DNA of 64,000 nt from Reyranella sp. (GTDB taxonomy: Bacteria; Pseudomonadota; Alphaproteobacteria; Reyranellales; Reyranellaceae), in assembly GCA_019750135.1 (NCBI GenBank), contig JAIEOV010000003.1, forward strand, positions 32,080-96,079, written 5' to 3'. The notes under the pieces were generated by a model that saw only the letters and a program-made list of their open reading frames with translations, did not search any database and was not told the DNA's origin. The position numbers were made by a program, and so were the translations under genes. Position 1 is the stretch's first letter. Every line of letters starts with the position of its first letter. Below are positions 17,291 to 25,722 of this stretch, piece by piece.

Positions 17291-18127
17291 TCAACGGCGC
17301 GTCGCCTGAAGCGAGAGCGCCAGCGGCAGCCACGGCTTGTCCGGCCAATGCCAGTCGCCGTCGTCCTTCTTCACCAGCATCTGGAACATGCGCCACGGCA
17401 CCTGGGCATGCTCGTGCAGCCAGTCGAGCGTCAGGCCCGCGTCCAAAACTCCGCCGACGATGTCGGACAGCGGGTGCAGCCACTCGACATTGGTTGCGTT
17501 CGCGAGATGCGCGGCGGGATCGGCGTAGTCCCTGTGGTCGACCAGAACGATCGGCTGTCGCCCGAGATACGGGACGAAATATCCGGGCCGCCCATCCGCG
17601 AGCTTCGTCTCGTCGTCGAAGACATAGGCCGCTGGATGCGCATCGGCGTAGTAGAGGCAGCCGCCGGGCTTGAGGAACGAGGCGACGATCGCCGCCCAGC
17701 GCCTGATGTCGGGCAGCCAGCAGGTGGCGCCCCAGGTCACGAACACCAGGTCGAACGACGCGGGCTCGGGGATCGCCGTCGGCGCATCGTAGAGATCGGC
17801 CAGGACGAAGCGCGCGGATGCGGCAAGACCGAGCTCGGTCGCCAGGCCGCGCGCGGCCTCGACGGCGGCCGGCGAAAAATCGAGCCCGACGACCGTGGCG
17901 CCGCGCTGCGCCAGCTTCAGCGTGTCGACGCCGAAGTGGCATTGCAGGTGCAGCACGCGCAGGCCGCGCACGTCGCCCAGCTCGGCGTCCTCGATCGCAT
18001 GCAGCTTGCCGCCGCCCGCGCGCAGCGACGCGAGGTCATAGTCGCTGCCCGGCCCGAGATGGACCTTGGTCCGCTCGTCCCAGTTGGCGCGGTTCAGCTC
18101 GCGCCAGCGTTGGACGTCGTCGGTCAC
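17291..18127 (-). CDS. class I SAM-dependent methyltransferase coupled to purC
   Basis: 278 residues from a GTG at 18127 whose last bases form the purC stop (GTGA overlap). Rossmann motif I appears as [20 protein letters not shown] and motif II as [23 protein letters not shown] and [14 protein letters not shown] follow. The variant HLQCHFG in place of DxGxGxG is typical of the UbiE-like family with a conserved [14 protein letters not shown]-terminus. The substrate is unknown. The tight coupling to purine synthesis could be incidental. Confidence 0.88.
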   Translation of the reverse strand: MTDDVQRWRELNRANWDERTKVHLGPGSDYDLASLRAGGGKLHAIEDAELGDVRGLRVLHLQCHFGVDTLKLAQRGATVVGLDFSPAAVEAARGLATELGLAASARFVLADLYDAPTAIPEPASFDLVFVTWGATCWLPDIRRWAAIVASFLKPGGCLYYADAHPAAYVFDDETKLADGRPGYFVPYLGRQPIVLVDHRDYADPAAHLANATNVEWLHPLSDIVGGVLDAGLTLDWLHEHAQVPWRMFQMLVKKDDGDWHWPDKPWLPLALSLQATRR

Positions 18128-19038
18128 ACCACGAGCTCGGCGCCGGTCAGGCGGCGATAGGCCTCGAGGTAGCGCTTGCTGGTGGCGTCGACGACCTCGG
18201 GCGGCAGCTTGGGCGGCGGCGCATCGCCGTTCCAGCGGCCGGCTTGGCGCTCGACGTCGAGCCAGTCGCGCAAGGGCTGCTTGTCGAAGCTGGGCTGCGG
18301 CTTGCCCGGCGCGTAGCCGTCGAGCGGCCAGAAGCGCGAGCTGTCGGGCGTCATGACCTCGTCGATCAGCAGGATCTCGCCTGCTTTGGTGCGGCCGAAC
18401 TCGAACTTGGTGTCGGCGATGATGATGCCCTGCTTCAGGGCGACGTCGCGGCCGTGAGTGTAGACGACGCGCGTCAGGCGCTCGAGCTCGGCGGTCACGT
18501 CCTGGCCCAGCACCTTGGCCATCTGGCCGACGGTGATGTTCTCGTCGTGGCCGCTCTCGGCCTTGGTGGCCGGGCTGAAGATCGGCGGGTCGAGCCGGCC
18601 GCTCTCCTTGAGGCCGCCGGGCAGCGTCTCGCCGGCGAGCGTGCCGGCCTTGGCATATTCCCGCCACGCGGAGCCCGACAGATAGCCGCGGATCACGCAT
18701 TCGATGGGGAACACCGTGCCGCGCCGGCACAGCATGGCGCGGCCGGCGATCTCGGCGCGGTGCGGTTTCAGCGCCGGCACGTCGGCGATGATCGCGTCGG
18801 CGTCGGCTGCGATCATGTGGTGCTGCACGACGCCTTCGAGCTGGCGGAACCACCAGGCGCTGGTCTGGGTCAGCACCGCGCCCTTCATCGGGATCGGCTC
18901 GGCCATCACCACGTCGTATGCGCTGACGCGGTCGGTGGCGACCAGCAGCAGGCGGTCACCGTCGACCTCGTAGACGTCTCGCACCTTGCCGCGGGCGATC
19001 CGCTTCAAGGGCAGATCGCTCGTCGTCATCAACACCAT
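18124..19038 (-). CDS. purC: phosphoribosylaminoimidazole-succinocarboxamide synthase (SAICAR synthase)
   Basis: 304 residues from the ATG at 19038, preceded by AAGGGGG. It joins CAIR and aspartate with ATP in de novo purine synthesis. Family signatures are clear: [20 protein letters not shown] near the start, [19 protein letters not shown], and [30 protein letters not shown] in the active site. The length matches the longer eukaryote-like and alphaproteobacterial PurC. A much longer in-frame reading upstream would run through the decarboxylase-like gene and is rejected. Confidence 0.96.
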   Translation of the reverse strand: MVLMTTSDLPLKRIARGKVRDVYEVDGDRLLLVATDRVSAYDVVMAEPIPMKGAVLTQTSAWWFRQLEGVVQHHMIAADADAIIADVPALKPHRAEIAGRAMLCRRGTVFPIECVIRGYLSGSAWREYAKAGTLAGETLPGGLKESGRLDPPIFSPATKAESGHDENITVGQMAKVLGQDVTAELERLTRVVYTHGRDVALKQGIIIADTKFEFGRTKAGEILLIDEVMTPDSSRFWPLDGYAPGKPQPSFDKQPLRDWLDVERQAGRWNGDAPPPKLPPEVVDATSKRYLEAYRRLTGAELVV

Positions 19039-19058
19039 CTCGCCCCCTTGTCGACGCG

Positions 19059-19451
19059 TCACTTCTCGTGCCGCATCTCTTCGAACACTTCCTTCGCCGT
19101 CAGCAGCGCCTCGCGCACCGACGGCAGACCGATATAGCCGCCGAGATGCAGCAGCGCCTCGGACAATTCGTCCTCCGTCCAGCCTTGGTTGCGCGCCATG
19201 CGGAGATGGATGGCAAGCTCGGGCCAGCGCGCCTGGGCGGTGTCGGAGATCACGCAGATCAGCGCGCGGGTCTTGAGATCGAGGCCGGGCCTGGACCACA
19301 GCATGCCGAACACCGCCTCACGGGCATAGTCGCCGAACTTCTGCATCATCGGATCGGCATAGACCGACTTGTTCATCGCATCGGCGTACTTCTCGCCCAT
19401 CAGCTTGCGGCGGATCTCGGTACCCTTCTTGTAGTTCTCGCTCTCGGCCAT
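19059..19451 (-). CDS. carboxymuconolactone decarboxylase-family protein (PcaC-like)
   Basis: 130 residues with a strong AGGAGG before the ATG at 19451. It has the gamma-carboxymuconolactone decarboxylase fold pattern: [39 protein letters not shown] and [25 protein letters not shown]. There is no CxxC redox pair, so it belongs to the PcaC side rather than the AhpD side. No protocatechuate pathway genes are nearby, so the true reaction is uncertain. It ends 20 nt before purC and may be cotranscribed with it. Confidence 0.85.
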   Translation of the reverse strand: MAESENYKKGTEIRRKLMGEKYADAMNKSVYADPMMQKFGDYAREAVFGMLWSRPGLDLKTRALICVISDTAQARWPELAIHLRMARNQGWTEDELSEALLHLGGYIGLPSVREALLTAKEVFEEMRHEK

Positions 19452-19583
19452 CGTTCCCTCCTGGTGAAGGGCGGAGCCTAGCCGTTTTTCTTATGCCGCG
19501 GCTATGCGGCAGGCCCCTGCTCCCTCTCGAAACCCTACGGCACGCGGACCTATCTCACAGGTGTTCAGCGGAGCCTTGCTGCT

Positions 19584-19778
19584 TTGCGCATCTTGTTCCT
19601 GGCCGTGGTTTTCGCCTGCTGTGCAGGCTTGCCGGGCCACACCAATCCACCCGGTGACAACCGGATGCCACCCAGCACGGCGACAAGCCCGGCAACGGGC
19701 GCGAGTCGGCTGACATGCGCCCGCTACTTCGGCTGCCGACCATGGCCGCGCGCCGTCGCGAACCCGATCGAGGAGTGA
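19584..19778 (+). CDS. possible small secreted peptide (TTG start)
   Basis: 64 codons from a TTG at 19584, with GGAG about 10 nt upstream. The start reads RILFLAVVFACCAGLPG, which looks like a signal or lipoprotein signal peptide. The remaining 45 residues are Pro/Ser/Ala-rich with two Cys. It lies directly upstream of three tightly packed rightward genes. No family is recognised and coding is uncertain. Confidence 0.3.
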   Translation: MRILFLAVVFACCAGLPGHTNPPGDNRMPPSTATSPATGASRLTCARYFGCRPWPRAVANPIEE

Positions 19779-19790
19779 AAAGGAGTTGTC

Positions 19791-20252
19791 ATGCTTCAGA
19801 CCACTGACCGCCAAGCGGAAGGCGAGCCGCCGTCCAGTCCGGTGTCCGACGATATCGACAGCGCACGGGCCGATCGCGTCATGTCGATCGCGCACCTGCC
19901 TGCGACGGCTCACGTCGCCGTCATCGGACACCACACCCTCCCCTTCGTCCTGGCGCTCCTGCGGCAGGGCTGCGAAAGCGTGCGCAGCCTGCGTCCCGGC
20001 AGCCCGGCACCAGATTGCGAGCCGGTCGATCTCGCCTGGATCGTCGACCTGCAGGACGAGCGCGAGCTCGACGAGGCGCTGCGGGCGGCGCGCTGGCGCA
20101 CCGGCAAGCGCGGTCGCGTCGTCCTGGAGGGTGCCGCTTGCGCCTGGCGCAGCGCGCTCGCGGCCGTGCGCCACCGGGCGCTGTTGGCCGGCCTCGACAT
20201 CGTCTCGTTCGACCACGCGGCGCGCCGGCTGGTGTTGGCGCGGGCGGGGTAG
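19791..20252 (+). CDS. hypothetical protein, possibly Rossmann-like
   Basis: 153 residues from an ATG with a textbook AAGGAG 7 nt upstream. After a disordered N-terminus of about 30 residues the sequence reads HVAVIGHHTLPFVLALLRQG, then VDLAWIVDLQDERELDEALR and KRGRVVLEGAACAWRSAL. These alternate strands and helices like a degenerate nucleotide-binding fold without a glycine-rich loop. No family is recognised. It is the first well-supported gene of a small operon ending in a dapA homologue. Confidence 0.6.
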   Translation: MLQTTDRQAEGEPPSSPVSDDIDSARADRVMSIAHLPATAHVAVIGHHTLPFVLALLRQGCESVRSLRPGSPAPDCEPVDLAWIVDLQDERELDEALRAARWRTGKRGRVVLEGAACAWRSALAAVRHRALLAGLDIVSFDHAARRLVLARAG

Positions 20253-20414
20253 ATGCGCGCCCGGCGTGTAAAAGCTGCCGCCCGGGGCACGCTGGCGCTC
20301 TTCTGCCTCGCCGTCATCTCGGTGGCGGCGCTGGGCACGCGCTACGTCGTCTTCGAATACCAACATGGCGACCGCGAGGTCGTCGTGAACCTTCTGGACA
20401 AGATCTCGCCTTGA
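20253..20414 (+). CDS. 53-residue single-helix membrane protein
   Basis: The ATG at 20253 directly follows the TAG of the preceding gene with no intervening base. The peptide has a basic N-terminus (RARRVKAAARG), one membrane helix (TLALFCLAVISVAALGT) and a short polar tail (GDREVVVNLLDKISP) predicted to lie outside the cytoplasm. No family is recognised. The zero-spacing junction and the helix support translation by coupling. It stops 11 nt before the dapA homologue's start. Confidence 0.5.
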   Translation: MRARRVKAAARGTLALFCLAVISVAALGTRYVVFEYQHGDREVVVNLLDKISP

Positions 20415-20425
20415 GGAGACCCATC

Positions 20426-21371
20426 ATGAATCCGCTCATCCTCCGCTGCCGCGGCGCCAGCGCCGCACTGCCCACGCCCTACCGCATGGGCCGCGTCGAC
20501 CTCGTCGCCCTGGATGCCTTCTGCAAGACTGATCGATCGCGGCGTCGCTTCACTGGTGCCGTGCGGCACGACCGGCGAGGCGCAGCTGCTGACGGCCGAG
20601 GAGCATCATCAGGTCGTGGCGACCGCCGTTGCGGCCGCAGCGGGCCGCGTGCCGGTGATCGCCGGCGCCGGCAGCAACAACACCGCGGCCGCCGTCGAAC
20701 TGGCGCGCTCGGCCGAACATGCCGGCGCCTCGGCGCTGCTCTGCGTCACGCCCTGCTATCTGAAGCCCAGCCAGGCCGGCATGATGATGCACTTCCGGAC
20801 CATCCACGACGCGACCGGCCTGCCGATCATCCTTTACGACGTGCCGGCCCGCACCGGCTGCGCCCTCGACGACGTCACGGTGCGTCGCCTGGCCGAGCTG
20901 CCGCGCATCGTCGGCTTGAAGGACGCCACCGGCGACATCCCGCGCGTCACGCGCCTGCGCCGCCGGCTGGGCCCGGACTTCCTGCTGCTGTCGGGCGATG
21001 ATGCCAGTCAGTCGGCCTTCCGCCTGGCCGGCGGCGACGGCTGCATCTCGGTGACGGCCAACGTGGCGCCTGCCCTGTCGGCGGCGCTGCATGCGGCTTG
21101 CGACGACAAGCTGGAGGCCGAGGTGCGCTGGTTCGACCAGATCCTGGCGCCCCTGCACGAGGCGCTGTTCCTCGAGGCCAGTCCCATTCCGCTGAAACGG
21201 GCGCTCAGCCTGCTCGGCCTGATGGGCGACGGCCTGCGCCTGCCCCTCACGCCGCTCAGCCCGGCCTTCGACCGCAAGCTGCGCCGCGTGCTCGAGACAG
21301 TCATGGCGCTGGAAGAGAAGGAGGCGGCGCGCCTCGCGGCCGCCCGACGCGCCGCCCCGCACGCTGCCTAG
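20426..21371 (+). pseudogene. dapA: 4-hydroxy-tetrahydrodipicolinate synthase (dapA) homologue with a frameshift
   Basis: The natural start is the ATG at 20426, which has GAGGAG upstream and encodes ALPTPYRMGRVDLVALDAFC, the normal DapA N-terminus. At about 20525-20528 the homology jumps by one frame to LIDRGVASLVPCGTTGE and continues to the end. Catalytic features are in the second frame: CGTTGE, LYDVPARTG and the Schiff-base Lys in VGLKDATGD. One surplus base, or two missing bases (for example in an Arg codon before LIDRG), explains the break. An internal ATG at 20514 has no ribosome site and would remove the first strand. It is either a pseudogene or a sequence error. Confidence 0.8.
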
Positions 21372-21735
21372 CTTGGTAGCGCGGTGGCTTGGGCCAGTCG
21401 GGAGTGCATGCAATGCAGTCATTGTCGGCGGAGGTTTCCGGGGGTTTCCGGCGTTTCCGCCCAAGGTCGTAGCGGGGCCTCGGAAGACAACCCACTACCA
21501 CTGGGACGTCGCGCCGGAACAGATTCAACTCGGACCCGGCAGGGCTGCCGCCGGGCGCGATGATTCGGATGAACGATGCATAGAGCAGAGCCGCCAGGAA
21601 GAGGGGACACGAGTATTATAACTTAGGTACTCTATGAAGTCAACTATGGTTCTATTTTTTGCGTGCCATAAGGGGCTGAACGACGCAAAAACTCTTCGAG
21701 GTCGAGCATCGGTGCCAGCAGTGCTGGCAATCCGG
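21372..21735. other. intergenic region without a recognisable gene, with phased repeats and an AT-rich patch
   Basis: This 364-nt stretch separates the dapA homologue from the convergent kdpE. It holds three GTTTCCG copies starting at 21434, 21444 and 21453 (9-10 nt spacing). A markedly AT-rich patch at about 21612-21662 is unlike its surroundings. A spaced inverted repeat (TTTTTGCGT with ACGCAAAAA, about 21655-21692) may form a hairpin. No open frame has a supported start. Confidence 0.5.
21713..21729. terminator. 17-nt perfect palindrome just after kdpE
   Basis: TGCCAGCA and TGCTGGCA flank a single G, 7 nt beyond the kdpE stop codon. It could act with the upstream AT-rich hairpin to end the kdp transcript. 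There is no U-tract, so intrinsic termination is only a suggestion. Confidence 0.35.
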
Positions 21736-22419
21736 TCAGACCAGGCGATAGCCCACCCCCGGCTCGGTCAGCAGGTGACGCGGCGTCGAGGGATCGGCTT
21801 CGACCTTCTGGCGCAGCTGCCGGACATAGACGCGCAGGTACTGCGGATCGACCGATTCGTCGCGCCACACCTCGCGCAGCAGGTGCTTGTGCGTCAGCAC
21901 CTTGCCGGCATGGATCGCGAGCTGTTCCAGGATGTCGTATTCCTTGGGCGAGAGCTTTATGTCCTCGGCGCCGCGCTTCACCAGGCGGCGCACCAGGTCG
22001 ATCGAGAGATCGCCGCTGGCGAAGGAACGCTCGGCGCCTTGCTGCTGCAGGCGGTGACGCAGCGCGGCGCGCAGGCGGGCCATCAGCTCGTCGGCGCCGA
22101 ACGGCTTGGTGACGTAGTCGTCGGCGCCGGCATCGAGTGCCGTCACCTTGGCCGCCTCGTCGCCGCGGCTCGACAGCACGACGATGGGCACCGGCGCGAT
22201 CTCGCGGATGCGGCCGATCAGGGCCTGGCCGTCGATGTCGGGCAGGCCGAGATCGAGCAGCACCAGGTCGGGCCGATGATGACGCATCGCCGACAGCGCC
22301 TCGGCGCCGGTCGCCGCTTCGTGGGTGCGATAGTCGTGGGCACCCAAGGTCGTGCGCAGCAGGCGGCGGATCGGCGGGTCGTCCTCGACGATCAGGATGG
22401 AAATCTCGTTGGGCGTCAT
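21736..22419 (-). CDS. kdpE: KdpE, OmpR-family response regulator of potassium transport
   Basis: 227 residues. Receiver domain at about 8-120 with acidic pair in IVEDDPPIR, phospho-acceptor Asp in LVLLDLGLPDIDG and Lys in VTKPFGADEL. The winged-helix DNA-binding domain follows at about 130-227, with LSPKEYDILEQLAIHAGKVL and the recognition helix region DESVDPQYLRVYVRQLRQK. It regulates kdpFABC in response to KdpD phosphorylation. Its start overlaps the kdpD stop by 4 nt (ATGA), and it is the last gene of the kdp cluster. Confidence 0.95.
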   Translation of the reverse strand: MTPNEISILIVEDDPPIRRLLRTTLGAHDYRTHEAATGAEALSAMRHHRPDLVLLDLGLPDIDGQALIGRIREIAPVPIVVLSSRGDEAAKVTALDAGADDYVTKPFGADELMARLRAALRHRLQQQGAERSFASGDLSIDLVRRLVKRGAEDIKLSPKEYDILEQLAIHAGKVLTHKHLLREVWRDESVDPQYLRVYVRQLRQKVEADPSTPRHLLTEPGVGYRLV

Positions 22420-25088
22420 GTCGGCAAGCTCACCACGAATTCGGCCCCGCTGCGATCGCTACGGTTGCGCCCGACCAGGCTCCCGCCCTGGACTTCGACG
22501 AAGCCCTTGGCGATGGCGAGACCAAGCCCTGTGCCGGCGCGACGCCGGTCGCCGTCGTTGGCGCGATAGAACTTGTCGAAGATGCGGTCGAGCGCCTCGG
22601 CCGGGATGCCCGGACCCTCGTCGCGCACGGTGATCTCGACCCGGTTGCCGGCGCGCCGTGCATCGATCTCGATGCGTCCGCCCTCGGACGAATACTTGGC
22701 GGCATTGTCCAGGAGGTTGAACAGGATCTGCTCGGCCAGGACGAAATCGATCGACAGCGGCGACAGGCCAGGCTCGATGGACGTGACCACCTCGCGCTCC
22801 TTCAGCAAAGGCGCGGCGCGGCGCAGCACGGTCGAGACGAGGTCACCGGCATCGACCGGCTCCCGGTTGGGCACGATGGCGCCGGCGTCGAGTCGCGTCA
22901 TGTCCAGGAGGTTGCCGACGAAACGGTCGAGCCGCTCGGCTTCGCTCAGCGCCGTTCCCAGAAGCTCGTCGCGGGTCGGCTCGTCGTAGCGGTCGCGATA
23001 GCTTTTCAGGCTGGAGAGTGCACCGATGATCGAGGCAAGCGGCGTGCGCAGGTCATGGCTCACCGAGGTCAGCATGGCGGAGCGCAGGCGCTCGCGCTCC
23101 TCGCCCAGCCGGGCGCGGTCGATGTCGGCGACCAGCGTCATGCGCTCGATGGCGATGGCGGCCTGGTTGCCCACGGCGTCGAGCGTTCGGCGGTCGGCGG
23201 TGTTGAGCTCGCGGCCCTCGTCCAGGGTGAGCACGCCGATCACGCCAACCGGCCCGCGCACGGTGCGGATCGGCACGAACAGCCACCGCCCGCCGGGCAG
23301 GGTATCGGTGCCCTTGCCCGTCGGATGGTCGGCGTCCCACGACCAGCGCGCCGCCGCGAGATCGGCGTCGGTGAAGTCGCTGTCGGGCGGGAAGGCGGCG
23401 CGGCTTTCGAGGCGGCCGTCCCGCTGTTCGGTATCTGGCATGAGGATCACGATCTCCGCATTGAGGATGCGTGCCAGGTGGGTGACGATGATCCACAGGA
23501 GATCGTAGAGATCCACGACGCCGGCGATCTTGCGGCTGAAGGCATAGAGCTCGGCGGTGGTGCGTGCCTCGCGCCGCGCCGATTCGGTCTGCGAGCGCGT
23601 GCGAGCGGCGAGTGCGCTCGCGACGACGGCCACGACCATGAAGAAGAACAGCGCCACGACGTTGGCCGGGTCGCGGATGGTGAATTCGTAGAGCGGTGGC
23701 AGGAAGAAGAAGTTGTAGGCGAGCACGCTCAGCGTCGAGACCCAGAGCGACGGCACCAGGCCGTGTCGCGCCGCCGCCACCAGCACCGGCACCACGAAGA
23801 CCAGGGAAATGTTGGGCAGCACGATCAGCCGGTCGATCACGACACCGACCGCCGTCGCCACCGCCGTGGTGAGCGTGCCCTCGAGATACGGTCCCGGCGT
23901 CAGGGGCACATTGCGCAGCCAGTCGGGCGAGGCGGTCGAGCTCTTGCCCTGCTCCGCCGCCACCACCTCGATCGCCAGGCCCGAGCTGCTCCGCACCAGG
24001 TCATCGACGACGGAGCCGTGGCGCAGCTCGAACCAGCGCGAGCGCTGGGACTTGCCCAGGACGAGGCGCGTGGCGTTGCGCGCGCGGGCGAAGGCCAGGA
24101 TCTCCTCGACCACCGAGCGTCCCGGCAAAGTCACGATCTCCGCGCCCAGCCGCTCGGCAAGCCGCATGGCCTCGGCGAGATGCCCACGCTCGGCCTCGGA
24201 CAGGATGGCGTGACGGTCAGTCTCGACATAAAGCGCGATCAGTTCGGCATCCAGCCCGTCGGCCGTGCGCTTGGCGGCGCGCACGGCATTGGCGGCGGCC
24301 GCGCTTGGATCGAGGCAGACAATGACGCGTTCGCCCGCGGCCCACGGGCCCGTGATGGCGTGCTCGCGCATGTAGCTCAGCATCTGCTCGTCGACGCGCT
24401 CGGCCGTGCGCCGAAGCGCCAGCTCGCGCAACGCCGTGAGATTGCCCGGCGAGAAGTAGTGACGCAGCGCACGCTGTGCCTGCTCGCGGACGTAGACCTT
24501 GCCCTCGCGCAAGCGGCTGATCAGGTCGGCGGGCGTGAGATCGACCAATTCCACTTCATCGGCCGAATCGAAAACGCGGTCGGGTACCGTCTCGCGCACG
24601 CGGATGCGAGTGATGCGCGCCACCACGTCGTTCAGGCTCTCGATGTGCTGGATGTTCAGGGTGGAATAGACATCGATGCCGGCGGCACGCAGCTCCTCGA
24701 CATCCATGTAGCGCTTGGGATGGCGGCTGCCCTCGACATTGGTATGGGCGAGTTCGTCGACCAGCACGAGCGCGGGCCGCCGCTTCAGGATGGCATCGAT
24801 GTCCATCTCCTCGAGCGTGCGGCCCTTGTACTCCGCCTTGTGGCGCGGCACGACTTCCAGCCCGACCATCTGGGCTTCGGTCTCGGCGCGGCCATGGGTT
24901 TCGACGACGCCGATGACAACGTCGACCCCTTCGACCTTGCGCCGCCGCGCGGCCGCCAGCATCTCGTAGGTCTTGCCCACACCCGGAGCAGCGCCGAGGA
25001 AGATCTTCAGCTTGCCCCGTCCTTCCCTTTGCGCCGCCTTCAGCAGGGCGTCGGGTGATGGGCGCGTGTGGTCGGGAGCTTCAACCAT
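22416..25088 (-). CDS. kdpD: KdpD, potassium/turgor sensor histidine kinase
   Basis: 890 residues, full length. The N-terminal KdpD domain has Walker A GAAPGVGKTYEML and DELAHTNVEGSRHPKRY. A UspA-like domain is at about 250-370. The DUF4118 four-helix membrane region is at about 395-500, followed by a GAF domain. The kinase core has phospho-His in SVSHDLRTPLASIIGAL, N-box NLLDNAAKYS and G-boxes DEGPGIP and GTGLGLAIAKG. A GGAG lies before the ATG at 25088. It senses low K+ or osmotic stress and phosphorylates KdpE. Confidence 0.96.
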   Translation of the reverse strand: MVEAPDHTRPSPDALLKAAQREGRGKLKIFLGAAPGVGKTYEMLAAARRRKVEGVDVVIGVVETHGRAETEAQMVGLEVVPRHKAEYKGRTLEEMDIDAILKRRPALVLVDELAHTNVEGSRHPKRYMDVEELRAAGIDVYSTLNIQHIESLNDVVARITRIRVRETVPDRVFDSADEVELVDLTPADLISRLREGKVYVREQAQRALRHYFSPGNLTALRELALRRTAERVDEQMLSYMREHAITGPWAAGERVIVCLDPSAAAANAVRAAKRTADGLDAELIALYVETDRHAILSEAERGHLAEAMRLAERLGAEIVTLPGRSVVEEILAFARARNATRLVLGKSQRSRWFELRHGSVVDDLVRSSSGLAIEVVAAEQGKSSTASPDWLRNVPLTPGPYLEGTLTTAVATAVGVVIDRLIVLPNISLVFVVPVLVAAARHGLVPSLWVSTLSVLAYNFFFLPPLYEFTIRDPANVVALFFFMVVAVVASALAARTRSQTESARREARTTAELYAFSRKIAGVVDLYDLLWIIVTHLARILNAEIVILMPDTEQRDGRLESRAAFPPDSDFTDADLAAARWSWDADHPTGKGTDTLPGGRWLFVPIRTVRGPVGVIGVLTLDEGRELNTADRRTLDAVGNQAAIAIERMTLVADIDRARLGEERERLRSAMLTSVSHDLRTPLASIIGALSSLKSYRDRYDEPTRDELLGTALSEAERLDRFVGNLLDMTRLDAGAIVPNREPVDAGDLVSTVLRRAAPLLKEREVVTSIEPGLSPLSIDFVLAEQILFNLLDNAAKYSSEGGRIEIDARRAGNRVEITVRDEGPGIPAEALDRIFDKFYRANDGDRRRAGTGLGLAIAKGFVEVQGGSLVGRNRSDRSGAEFVVSLPT

Positions 25089-25106
25089 CGAAGCTCCAAG
25101 ATGTCA

Positions 25107-25709
25107 CTACGACTTCATAGCGTCGAGGGCCATGTTGAGCTGCAAGACGTTGACGCGCGGCTCGCCCAGCACGCCAAGGAAGCGGCCTTCGATGTTCTGC
25201 GTGACCAGCTCGCGCACCCGGGCTTCCGGCAGGCCCCGCGCCTTGGCCACGCGCGGCACCTGGAAGTAGGCGGCGGCCGGCGTGATGTGCGGATCGAGGC
25301 CCGAGCCGGACGTCGTCACCAGGTCGACCGGCACCGGCGCGTTGGGATTCTCTGCCTTGAGCTTCTCGACGTCGCCCTGGATGCGCTCGATCAGCGCCTT
25401 GGAGGTCGGGCCGGCGTTGCTGCCCGAGGAGTTGGCGGCGTTGTACGGCGCGGGCACGGTCTTGGTCGCGTCGTTGGGATCGGTGTCGCTGGTCGCCGAC
25501 GGCCGGCCATGGAAGTAGCGGGCGTCGGTGAAGTTCTGGCCGATCAGCTCGGAGCCCAGCACCTTGCCGTCCTTGACGATCAGGCTGCCGTTGGCCTGGC
25601 GCGGGAACAGGGCCTGCGCGACGCCCGTCATGGCCAGCGGGTAGATGAGGCCGGTCACGATCGTGAGCAGCACGATCATGACGATGGCGGGGCGGATTTC
25701 CTTCAGCAT
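25107..25709 (-). CDS. kdpC: K+-transporting ATPase subunit C
   Basis: 200 residues from the ATG at 25709, which follows AAGGA. One N-terminal membrane helix ([20 protein letters not shown]) is followed by a periplasmic domain with [20 protein letters not shown] and [18 protein letters not shown], both diagnostic for KdpC. It stabilises the KdpA-KdpB pump and raises ATP affinity. It lies 13 nt after kdpB. Confidence 0.95.
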   Translation of the reverse strand: MLKEIRPAIVMIVLLTIVTGLIYPLAMTGVAQALFPRQANGSLIVKDGKVLGSELIGQNFTDARYFHGRPSATSDTDPNDATKTVPAPYNAANSSGSNAGPTSKALIERIQGDVEKLKAENPNAPVPVDLVTTSGSGLDPHITPAAAYFQVPRVAKARGLPEARVRELVTQNIEGRFLGVLGEPRVNVLQLNMALDAMKS

Positions 25710-25722
25710 GGCTAAAAGTCCT

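Noticed and set aside
17291..18853. A 520-codon fusion of purC-antiphase sequence with the methyltransferase
   Set aside because: The upstream half is the wrong frame of purC. The GTG at 18127 overlapping the purC stop is the natural start.
19491..20366. A 291-codon minus-strand frame opposite the small dapA operon
   Set aside because: It conflicts with plus-strand genes that have strong ribosome sites, and its product is Arg/Ala-rich without motifs.
22137..25058. A 973-codon open frame on the plus strand
   Set aside because: It is antisense to kdpD, and kdpD/kdpE have full domain structure in the other strand. The composition is that of a codon shadow.
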